64,000 bases of DNA, from positions 238,979 to 302,978 of the forward strand of contig OY288151.1 in the NCBI GenBank assembly GCA_958439195.1, read 5' to 3'. A program made the translations under genes and the position numbers. Below are positions 57,523 to 64,000 of this stretch, in pieces; positions within the stretch are counted from its first letter, which is position 1; every line of letters starts with the position of its first letter. The notes beneath the pieces are model-generated. The model ran no database searches and was not told the origin of the DNA. It saw only the letters and a list, made by a program, of their open reading frames with translations. This stretch comes from an uncultured Paracoccaceae bacterium (GTDB taxonomy: Bacteria; Pseudomonadota; Alphaproteobacteria; Rhodobacterales; Rhodobacteraceae).

Positions 57523-58968
57523 TCACGATGTGCCGTTATCCCACCCCGATATCGCCTTCACCTCCAGAAACTCCTCGATTCCCCATACGCCACCCTCACG
57601 CGCACGGCCTGAAGCCTTGACCCCGCCAAACGGCGACCCCGCGCCTCGTGATTTGCCGTTCATCTCCACCATCCCAGAACGCAACTGCCGCGCCAGACGG
57701 TTCCGCCGTGCGCCGTCCTGTGACTGGACATAGTTGGTCAGGCCATAGGGCGTGTCGTTGGCGATCCGCAAGGCGTCTTCCTCCGTCTCGAACGGGATGA
57801 TCGAAAGGACCGGGCCAAAAATTTCCTCTTTCTCGATGGTCATGCCGGGCTTCACATCCGCAAACACCGTGGGGCGCACGAAATAGCCTTTGTTCATCCC
57901 CTCTGGCAGGCCAAGCCCCCCGGCCACCAGACGCGCGCCTTCCTCGATCCCTTTCTGGATATAGCCCTGGATCTGATCCCATTGCCGCTTGTTCACCACC
58001 GGGCCGATATGGCGGCCGGGTTCATGGGCCGAGGCGACCTTCGTCCCCTCGGCCACTTGCTTGGCGATCTCAACCGCCCGGTCGTAAACCGGACGTTCCA
58101 CCAGCATCCGCGTGGGCGCGTTGCAGCTTTGGCCGGAATTGTTAAAACAATGCCGCACGCCACGCTCTACCGCGCGGTCATCGGCATCGGCAAAGATCAG
58201 GTTGGCGCCCTTTCCGCCCAGTTCCAGCGTCACCCGCTTCAACGTATCTGCCGCCGCCTTACTGATGGCCTTCCCGGCGCGGGTCGATCCGGTGAAGGAA
58301 ATCATCTCCACATCCGGATGCTCAGAGAGCCGCGCTCCAACCCCCATGCCATCGCCATTCACAAGGTTGAACACCCCCGCCGGCACCCCGGCATCATGCA
58401 CAAACTCGGCAAACAGCAGCGAAGACAGCGGCGACTCCTCGGACGGTTTCAGAACACAGGTGCAGCCCGCCAGCAACGCCGGGATCACCTTCAGCGTCAC
58501 CTGATTCATCGGCCAGTTCCACGGCGTGATCAGGCCCACCACACCAATGGGCTCCAGCGCGATCCGGTCATTCGGGGCATGCGGGCCCAGCGGGCGGATC
58601 CATTCGATATGGTCAAACGCCGTCAGGAAGTTCTTCAAATGCCAGGGCAAGCAAGGTGCCTGATCGCTGCGCGACATGTCGATGGGCGCGCCCATTTCCA
58701 GGCTGATGGCCTGCGCCATTTCCTCGGCCCGCGCCTCATATTGGGCAAGAATCGCCTCGACATAGGCTTTCCGGGTGGCAGGCGGCGTGGCGGCCCAGGC
58801 CGGGAAGGCCGCCTTGGCCGCGGCAACAGCCGCATCCGTATCAGTGGCCGACCCGATCGAGATGATGGCACAAGCATCCTCGGTCGACGGGTCGATCACC
58901 GGGTGATCCTGCGGGGAAAGTGGGGCGATCCAGCGTCCGTTGATATAGAAATCGCGCTTGATCAGCAT
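57523..58968 (-). CDS. Aldehyde dehydrogenase family protein
   Basis: 481 residues. FITPWNWPMNQ-type region reads VGLITPWNWPMNQVTLKVIP, the NAD motif is ISFTGSTRAGKAISKAA, catalytic Glu is in VTLELGGKGANLIFADAD and catalytic Cys in CFNNSGQSCNAPTRMLVERP; EEIFGPVLSIIPF and NDTPYGLTNYVQSQ complete the family. Substrate unknown. ATG 58968 has GGAGG six bases upstream. It marks the return of chromosomal composition after the island and is a minus-strand gene ending about 100 bases from the last island gene. Confidence 0.93.
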   Translation of the reverse strand: MLIKRDFYINGRWIAPLSPQDHPVIDPSTEDACAIISIGSATDTDAAVAAAKAAFPAWAATPPATRKAYVEAILAQYEARAEEMAQAISLEMGAPIDMSRSDQAPCLPWHLKNFLTAFDHIEWIRPLGPHAPNDRIALEPIGVVGLITPWNWPMNQVTLKVIPALLAGCTCVLKPSEESPLSSLLFAEFVHDAGVPAGVFNLVNGDGMGVGARLSEHPDVEMISFTGSTRAGKAISKAAADTLKRVTLELGGKGANLIFADADDRAVERGVRHCFNNSGQSCNAPTRMLVERPVYDRAVEIAKQVAEGTKVASAHEPGRHIGPVVNKRQWDQIQGYIQKGIEEGARLVAGGLGLPEGMNKGYFVRPTVFADVKPGMTIEKEEIFGPVLSIIPFETEEDALRIANDTPYGLTNYVQSQDGARRNRLARQLRSGMVEMNGKSRGAGSPFGGVKASGRAREGGVWGIEEFLEVKAISGWDNGTS

Positions 58969-59256
58969 GAAAGCCTCCATTCCGGCAGAATTTGATCATA
59001 TCCTGTCAGGCGCAGGCCGCAGTTGCAAGCGCAGGACCGACAGGCGGTGTCGCGCTTGGTGACGGAACATGATTTCCGCCGCAGCGGGCAGGTGGCGAAG
59101 GTGGTGATACAAGTCGGGCGCGGTTCTGGAAAATTCTTCCAAGCGGCCCAACCAAACGGGGGGATTGTTCCCATTTTGTCGCCAGATCACCAAAGGGGGT
59201 GAAACGCTGTTCCATTTCGCCTATTTCTATTCCCAGCAGAATGACAGGAGAACACC

Positions 59257-59916
59257 ATGTCCGTTCGTATCAACGACATCGCCCCGGATTTCACCGCCGA
59301 GTCGACAGCAGGAACCATCCGCTTCCATGACTGGCTGGGCGACAACTACGGCATCATCTTTTCCCACCCGCGTGATTTCACGCCGGTCTGCACCACGGAA
59401 TTCGGCGCCGTGGCGCAGCTTGCCCCCGAATGGGCCAAGCGCAACACAAAGGTGCTGGGCGTGTCCGTCGATTCGGTCGGCGATCACCAGAAATGGAAGC
59501 GCGATATTGAGGCTTTTGGCGGCGCCCCCGCCGATTTCCCGATCATCGACGATTCGTCGCTGTCGGTGGCCAAGGCCTATGACATGCTGCCCGCCGATTA
59601 CTACCTCCCGACCGAAGGCCGCACCCCGGCGCATTCGGCCACCGTGCGCACGGTCTATATCATTGGCCCGGATAAAAAGGTCCGTCTGACCATGACCTAT
59701 CCCATGAGCGTGGGCCGCAACTTCGCAGAAATCCTGCGCGCACTGGATGCCGTGCGGGCCACCGACGGCGTGCCGCTGGCCGCCCCGGCCAACTGGGTGC
59801 CCGGTCAAGACATGATCGTCGCCCTGGCGTTGACTGATGATCAGGCACGGGAAAGATTCGGGGAGTTGGATATAAAGCTGCCCTATTTGCGCTTTGCCAA
59901 AGTGGCGGCGCAGTAG
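59257..59916 (+). CDS. 1-Cys peroxiredoxin (Prx6-type)
   Basis: 219 residues. The peroxidatic Cys45 is in HPRDFTPVCTTEFGA, followed by KVLGVSVDSVGDHQKW and the long C-terminal domain typical of Prx6 (RTVYIIGPDKKVRLTMTYPM; ANWVPGQDMIVAL). There is no clear resolving Cys, so it should depend on an external thiol. It removes hydrogen peroxide or organic peroxides. AGGAGA (59246-59251) precedes the ATG. Stands alone; 288 bases upstream back onto the aldehyde dehydrogenase gene and show no gene. Confidence 0.94.
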   Translation: MSVRINDIAPDFTAESTAGTIRFHDWLGDNYGIIFSHPRDFTPVCTTEFGAVAQLAPEWAKRNTKVLGVSVDSVGDHQKWKRDIEAFGGAPADFPIIDDSSLSVAKAYDMLPADYYLPTEGRTPAHSATVRTVYIIGPDKKVRLTMTYPMSVGRNFAEILRALDAVRATDGVPLAAPANWVPGQDMIVALALTDDQARERFGELDIKLPYLRFAKVAAQ

Positions 59917-60253
59917 AGAAATGTCGGTTGACCAACTGGCTAGATCTACGCGGCGGTGGTTGTATCTGACCCACGCAAATAACCGCCGCTTCGCGCAAAT
60001 TCGGGTTTGGCCTGACGTGGCTCTAAAATCGAGTGGTGTATAGGAAGCTGTCTTGGTCCGGCGGGCTAGGATCATGTTAAATACTTGATATATAAGGGTT
60101 TTTGTAGGCCATTTTTGATCTGGATCTGGTTGGGGTGCATGATGCTGCCGGAAACGGCTGACCGCGCGCGAGCTGCATTTCATCTTGCGGACCGCTGTTG
60201 TAGGGTACCTCTAATTCATGCATAAGACGGCTAGAAGTGTGCAGGGTACAAGC
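59917..60253. other. Intergenic region at the start of the low-GC surface-polysaccharide segment
   Basis: 337 bases without a gene. GCGGCGGT (59950-59957) and ACCGCCGC (59982-59989) form a perfect 8-bp dyad with a 24-base loop just after the peroxiredoxin gene, possibly ending its transcript. From about 60060 the sequence becomes A/T-rich (ATACTTGATATATAAG), a likely promoter zone for the next gene. Confidence 0.4.
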
Positions 60254-61165
60254 ATGGGTAAGCGACGGCACAATTATGAATATTCCATTGATCTGCTGAC
60301 AGATTCCGCTCCGGGTGCCGTTGTGTCGATGGTCCGAGACCGCAGCAAGGTTCTAGAGATCGGTGCCGGTCCAGGATCAATCACGCGATATCTGGTTTCC
60401 CAAAAGCAATGTCAGCTTGTCGCGCTGGAGGTCGATCCCGCCGCGCTTGATAAATTAAGGGAAGTCTGCACTGACGTTTACCAACTGGATTTGAATGTGT
60501 TGGGTTGGAGCAAGGAATTAAAGGATAATCATGGCAGCTTTGATTTTGTGATTGCTGCGGATGTCCTTGAGCACACCTATGATCCTGTGGCCATTCTGTT
60601 GGAAATGAAAGGCCTGCTCAATGATACAGGTTCGGTGATCTTGTCGCTGCCACATGCCGGTCATGCGGCGGTGCTCTCCTGTCTTGTAGATGAGGATTTC
60701 GAGTATCGAAATTGGGGATTGTTGGACCGGACGCATGTTCGGTTCTTTGGGATCAAGAACATTGATGCCTTGCATCGGTCGGCTGGCCTTGCGGTGGAGC
60801 AGTCTAAATTCATCGTCCGCTCGCCAGAAATGACTGAGTTTTCAGCACGATGGAAGAAATTGCCGGATGACGTGAAAACCGCTCTACGCCTAAACCGATA
60901 TTCAGATGTCTATCAGGTTGTTGCTCGTGCGGTTCCTGAGGAGCGGGCGAACAAATCCATTTCGCTGATTCATGAAACCGTTCCGGCTGTTGGTAAAAGC
61001 GTGGGCCGGTATTGGCGCAGTTCGATGGCAATGCTGCCGATCGATCTGTCGCGAGACAGAAGGTCAACGATTGCAGGTTGGAACCCCAAAGTCAGCAGCG
61101 CGCCCCCGCGCTTTCGGGGGATAAGGCGGCTGGTTACAAAGCTGCTCTTGCGAGTTGGGCTATAA
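60254..61165 (+). CDS. Class I SAM-dependent methyltransferase
   Basis: 303 residues. The AdoMet motif I is VLEIGAGPGSITRYL, motif II VALEVDPAAL, and motif IV/post motif FDFVIAADVLEHTYDPVAIL; the rest matches Methyltransf_11/23. The C-terminal 80 residues are basic and unassigned. ATG 60254 has AGGG seven bases upstream; ATG 60218 is also open. It lies 3 bases before the WbsX-like gene, so the two are co-transcribed. A role in modifying surface glycans is inferred from that neighbour. GC is below the chromosomal background. Confidence 0.82.
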   Translation: MGKRRHNYEYSIDLLTDSAPGAVVSMVRDRSKVLEIGAGPGSITRYLVSQKQCQLVALEVDPAALDKLREVCTDVYQLDLNVLGWSKELKDNHGSFDFVIAADVLEHTYDPVAILLEMKGLLNDTGSVILSLPHAGHAAVLSCLVDEDFEYRNWGLLDRTHVRFFGIKNIDALHRSAGLAVEQSKFIVRSPEMTEFSARWKKLPDDVKTALRLNRYSDVYQVVARAVPEERANKSISLIHETVPAVGKSVGRYWRSSMAMLPIDLSRDRRSTIAGWNPKVSSAPPRFRGIRRLVTKLLLRVGL

Positions 61166-61168
61166 GCT

Positions 61169-62389
61169 ATGGCAGGCGACGTTAAACTGATCGCGTATTT
61201 TCTGACGCAATTTCACCCGATCCCCGAAAATGATGTATGGTGGGGGCGTGGATTTACGGAATGGACGAATGCCACCAAGGCCACGCCCCTTTTCAAGGGG
61301 CATTACCAGCCCCATCTTCCGGCCGATTTGGGTTTCTATGATTTGCGCCTGCGCGAGACGCGTCATGCACAGATCGAACTTGCAAAAGATCACGGCGTGC
61401 ATGGCTTTTGCTATTATTACTACTGGTTTTCAGGGAAAAGATTGCTTGAGAAACCACTGGACGACATGTTCGACGATCCAGATTCGACCTTCCCCTATTG
61501 TCTGTGTTGGGCGAATGAAAGCTGGACTCGCCGATGGGATGCCGGATCTACGGAACTTCTGATGGAGCAGAAATATCTGGAAGAGGATGATCTTGGTTTC
61601 ATCAATTCGGTACGGAAATACCTTGAAGATCCGCGATACATCCGGGTGAATGGCCGCCCACTTCTAATTGTCTATCGCCCGCAGCAAATGGTGGATGCAA
61701 AGCGTTCTGCAGCTGTCTGGCGGCAGTTTTGCCACGATGCCGGGATTGGTGATATTGAAATTCGGGCCGCCTTGTCGCACGGAAACTGGTCGTACAAGCA
61801 ATTCGGTTTCGACGGGTCGGTAGAGTTTCCGCCGCATAACATCAACTGCGTGAACCTTTCGCGTGAGCTGCGATTTCACGATGATTTCTTCGGGTATACT
61901 CCGGACTATCGCGATGTGGCCGAGGAGTACTTGTCGCGCAATTATGGGCCAGAGGATCGCGGCTTTAGAGCGGTTTTCCCATCATGGGATAACACGGCCC
62001 GCTTGGGGCCACGTGCTACAGCGATCCTGAACGGTACTCCAGAGAATTTCGAGTATTGGCTAAAGCAAGCGGTGGACAAGTCACGTCAGGAAAACCCAAG
62101 CGAAGAGAAGTTTGTCTTTATTAACGCTTGGAACGAATGGGCGGAAGGGGCGCATCTTGAGCCAGACCGAAAATATGGAATGAAGTTTCTGGAAGCGACT
62201 CGACGTGTCGTATTAGGGCAATCCACCGTCAATTGCTGGACGAATGTTGGGATACCGGATGAGGCAAAGGGCGCACCGGACGATAGCATGATCTATGTAA
62301 AATCAAAAAGTCGACGCAAGACTCGGACTAGCCGGTTATTTCGCAAAATTCGGGATACTCTGAACGGGCGTAGGTTCCGTCAAAGGTAA
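61169..62389 (+). CDS. WbsX-like / GH99-like glycan-associated protein
   Basis: 406 residues. KLIAYFLTQFHPIPENDVWW then GRGFTEWTNATKA, YQPHLPADLGFYDLRL, GVHGFCYYYYWFSGKRLLEK, YCLCWANESWTRRWDG-type (here RRWDAG) and FVFINAWNEWAEGAHLEPDR are the complete set of WbsX (GT-WbsX, DUF-GH99-like) motifs. These proteins occur in O-antigen and capsule clusters; a glycosyltransferase or glycan-processing role is assumed. Co-transcribed with the upstream methyltransferase gene. Confidence 0.9.
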   Translation: MAGDVKLIAYFLTQFHPIPENDVWWGRGFTEWTNATKATPLFKGHYQPHLPADLGFYDLRLRETRHAQIELAKDHGVHGFCYYYYWFSGKRLLEKPLDDMFDDPDSTFPYCLCWANESWTRRWDAGSTELLMEQKYLEEDDLGFINSVRKYLEDPRYIRVNGRPLLIVYRPQQMVDAKRSAAVWRQFCHDAGIGDIEIRAALSHGNWSYKQFGFDGSVEFPPHNINCVNLSRELRFHDDFFGYTPDYRDVAEEYLSRNYGPEDRGFRAVFPSWDNTARLGPRATAILNGTPENFEYWLKQAVDKSRQENPSEEKFVFINAWNEWAEGAHLEPDRKYGMKFLEATRRVVLGQSTVNCWTNVGIPDEAKGAPDDSMIYVKSKSRRKTRTSRLFRKIRDTLNGRRFRQR

Positions 62390-62665
62390 GAGATGCGCCG
62401 TGGCCCCAGTGTAGTCATTCTTATGTATAGGCGCGTCAGGCGAAATGGTTTTCATGCTATTTGATCAGGTTGCTGTACTAAAAGAATTTTTCCACCCGGT
62501 GACGCCTTAAGGGTAAACGCTGGATGACGATACCAGATGCGGCTCGGATTGATTGCCTTTCTGCAAAACATGCTGCCCGCAAAACTGGTAGCGTGTCAGG
62601 TAACCTCAGCTAGCACGTAAAGTGACCTACAGAACGCTCCTGCGTGCGGCCATCAGTTCTGTTCA

Positions 62666-63577
62666 TCACCAAGCTCGCATAATCGTACGACGCCCGCTTA
62701 ACTTACTCAACGTATATAACCAGAACTGTCTATTTACGGTGGTCTGAGTCCAAATCGACAACTCAGTACGCGCATCGTGCTTTATTTCTTCAAAATCGCG
62801 AGGGACGCCTTTTTGGAAAATTAAACCAATATCATAGTCGTTAAAAGTCTCAACTACCGACATTCCTGCCAGCGCTCCCATGAGCTCAAGATTAAATCGT
62901 CCGAAGCCAACGACGTGCGCCATATGGAGGCAACCAAAGCCTTTTTTCAGGGAGTTCGCCATATTCGGGACCTCTACATAAAGTACACCGCCTGGCGCCA
63001 GCCAAGATGCGGCACGCTGGAAAGCAGATAACGGATCCGCCAAGTGTTCGAAAACATGAAAGGACGTGACGGCCGCCACTCCAGACCCAAGCACAATATA
63101 GTCTCGCCACCCACAATTCTCGACAGGTAAACTGCGCTCATTAAGCGCATAGGCCGCATAATTTTGTCCAGGCTCGAAACCACGCGCAAGATAACCTGCA
63201 GCTATGCTTTCCGCAACAAATTCGCCGGAACCGCATCCGAAATCGATTAGCTGCCCGCCTGCAGACAGGTGAGGCTGAAGGCGATGCAGCCGACGTACCG
63301 CTTCGCTTCTTCGCTTCTCCAAGTGACGCAGTGAGGGACCTTTTCTCGCACTCTGATAGTCAGAGCGATAGTGTTTCTTATAGTACTGATCAAGTTCGGT
63401 TGACGTTGGCATGAACTCATGGCGGATGACTGCGCACTCCACACACTTAACTTGTGGCAAAGGCTTTAGGCGTCGGTCCCAATTACTTAACTTCTCGGCG
63501 ACGTCTGAACCGCAAATAGGGCAAATTGTTCTTACTCCGTGCAAAGCGTATGAAAATAGCGGCAATCTCGAGATCAT
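62666..63577 (-). CDS. Methyltransferase with N-terminal zinc-finger (Methyltransf_23 type)
   Basis: 303 residues. The N-terminus has CPICGS and KCVECAVIRHE, a four-Cys zinc-binding unit common in sugar O-/C-methyltransferases of polysaccharide loci. AdoMet motif I is LIDFGCGSGEFVAESIAAGY; SFHVFEHLADPLSAFQRAAS and WLAPGGVLYVEVPNM follow. It faces the WbsX gene across a 276-base gap with no visible gene and is followed on the right by IS sequences. GC is lower than average, consistent with acquired surface-polysaccharide DNA. Confidence 0.88.
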   Translation of the reverse strand: MISRLPLFSYALHGVRTICPICGSDVAEKLSNWDRRLKPLPQVKCVECAVIRHEFMPTSTELDQYYKKHYRSDYQSARKGPSLRHLEKRRSEAVRRLHRLQPHLSAGGQLIDFGCGSGEFVAESIAAGYLARGFEPGQNYAAYALNERSLPVENCGWRDYIVLGSGVAAVTSFHVFEHLADPLSAFQRAASWLAPGGVLYVEVPNMANSLKKGFGCLHMAHVVGFGRFNLELMGALAGMSVVETFNDYDIGLIFQKGVPRDFEEIKHDARTELSIWTQTTVNRQFWLYTLSKLSGRRTIMRAW

Positions 63578-63649
63578 GTTCCTAGTAACCCACCGCTGTT
63601 GACGTTGCCCCTGTCGCTAAACCTGTTTGAAGTAGATTCTGGCCCAACC

Positions 63650-63855
63650 TGATCTGATCCCCAAACTTGGACCGCCCGAAGGCAGAGTTTTCCGACTTCG
63701 CTTAGGTTGACGTACTGGTGACGCCCCCCGATTTCATCAGCATGATCGGGACCGTGTTGCCGATCGCGCCGTGTGGCCGTTCCTCAATGTAGTATCTACG
63801 CCAAGCCTCCAACTTTTCCGCCGCATCCGCAAGGGTGAGGAACTAGTGCTGGTTC
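63650..63855 (-). mobile_element. IS3-family remnant: right end with the end of orfB
   Basis: TGATCTGATCCCC at 63650-63662 begins the terminal inverted repeat (to 63674), followed inward on the minus strand by the C-terminal part of an IS3-type transposase. The remnant stops at 63855, exactly where a second, related IS end begins. Confidence 0.8.
63702..63851 (-). pseudogene. IS3-family transposase OrfB, C-terminal remnant
   Basis: Minus-strand translation ends FLTLADAAEKLEAWRRYYIE then ERPHGAIGNTVPIMLMKS, the conserved C-terminus of IS3-family OrfB (integrase-core tail). Directly before FLTLAD there is an in-frame TAG where relatives have Trp (N-Q-H-stop-F instead of N-Q-H-W-F). All sequence upstream of N-Q-H is missing, cut by the second IS. 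Not functional. Confidence 0.82.
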
Positions 63856-64000
63856 TGATCTGATCCCCGCAAACTGGACCGTTTGAGGCTGGAGTTTTCC
63901 GCTACGCTTTCCTGGCTTGGAGAGGAGCGGAATCGGATGAAGGCGAGTAATTTCTCGGACGCGCAGAAGGCGTTCATCATCAAGCAAGGCGAAGACGGAA
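63856..64000 (+). mobile_element. IS3-family element, left end (runs off the window)
   Basis: The terminal repeat TGATCTGATCCCC starts at 63856 and continues to GGACCG at 63881, closely similar to the end at 63650-63674. It is followed by the start of orfA at 63937. Most of the element lies beyond the window. Confidence 0.82.
63937..64000 (+). CDS. IS3-family transposase OrfA, N-terminal fragment (cut by window end)
   Basis: The visible 21 residues, MKASNFSDAQKAFIIKQGED then G, match the beginning of IS3-family OrfA helix-turn-helix proteins (M-K-x-S-x-F-S-D-x-Q-K-x-F-I-x-K). GAGGAG lies about nine bases before the ATG. The rest of orfA, and orfB expected by programmed frameshift or overlap, are outside the window. 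Confidence 0.8.
   Translation, partial: MKASNFSDAQKAFIIKQGEDG

Noticed and set aside
63796..63987. 63-codon minus-strand open frame across the IS junction
   Set aside because: It crosses the boundary of two IS elements and is out of frame with the recognisable OrfB C-terminus.
1..64000. CRISPR array, tRNA or rRNA genes
   Set aside because: No regularly spaced direct repeats and no cloverleaf or rRNA-like sequence were recognised in the intergenic regions; a tRNAscan/Infernal run would settle this.

Overview
The window is chromosomal DNA from a high-GC alphaproteobacterium of the Rhodobacteraceae (Rhodobacter/Paracoccus/Gemmobacter-like). The evidence is the RpoE-ChrR singlet-oxygen sigma/anti-sigma pair with its characteristic divergent target operon, an NAD-dependent molybdenum formate dehydrogenase operon in the order fdsG-fdsB-fdsA-fdsC-fdsD, an endonuclease-type MutL, and recurring intergenic hairpin/motif modules. 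No rRNA, tRNA or CRISPR array was seen.

Layout. 0-5 kb: the end of an M16 protease pair, then mutL-rmuC-hutD. 5.1-11.3 kb: chrR and rpoE on the minus strand, facing a five-gene plus-strand operon (FAD oxidase, DUF1365, GPH/MFS carrier, DUF3833, SDR). Both transcription units have a TGATCC-N18-TAARA-type RpoE promoter (R = A or G). 11.3-18.7 kb: housekeeping genes (rsmB, an SdhE/SDHAF4-like DUF1674 gene, dapB, rbfA, uvrC, SDR, S49 peptidase). 18.8-25.8 kb: a LysR regulator and the fds operon, with three inverted repeats in the promoter. 26.0-29.3 kb: dTDP-L-rhamnose genes rfbCBDA on the minus strand. 29.4-52.3 kb: mixed metabolic and envelope genes (SGNH hydrolase, thioredoxin-TPR, LON-domain protein, UbiH-like oxygenase, amidase, aminotransferase, ftsK, lysine aminomutase homologue, dadA, lolA, lytic transglycosylase, AEC carrier, hspQ, STAS/anti-sigma kinase pair, gamma-glutamyltransferase, fRMsr, GFA protein, homocysteine methyltransferase, RluA-type synthase, OYE/FeS dehydrogenase).

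52.4-57.5 kb is lower in GC and looks like a cryptic phage-derived island. A CI/S24-type repressor gene lies between a three-gene minus-strand unit (the last gene resembles a small terminase) and a plus-strand pair (an ERF single-strand-annealing protein and a coiled-coil protein). The control regions carry striking palindromes, including two identical 16-bp perfect palindromes upstream of the ERF gene. No integrase, portal, capsid or tail gene is present. 57.5-59.9 kb returns to chromosomal character (aldehyde dehydrogenase, 1-Cys peroxiredoxin). 60-64 kb is a lower-GC surface-polysaccharide segment (methyltransferase, WbsX/GH99-like protein, second methyltransferase). It ends in an IS3-family remnant that is interrupted by the left end of a second related IS running off the window.

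Working together: the RpoE block is a photo-oxidative stress regulon. The LysR-fds block oxidises formate with NAD+. The rfb genes and the 60-64 kb genes supply envelope polysaccharide. The phage island and the IS elements are the mobile part. The sign of GC skew on the plus strand differs on the two sides of the phage island, which suggests a rearrangement endpoint or a replication-terminus-like boundary there.
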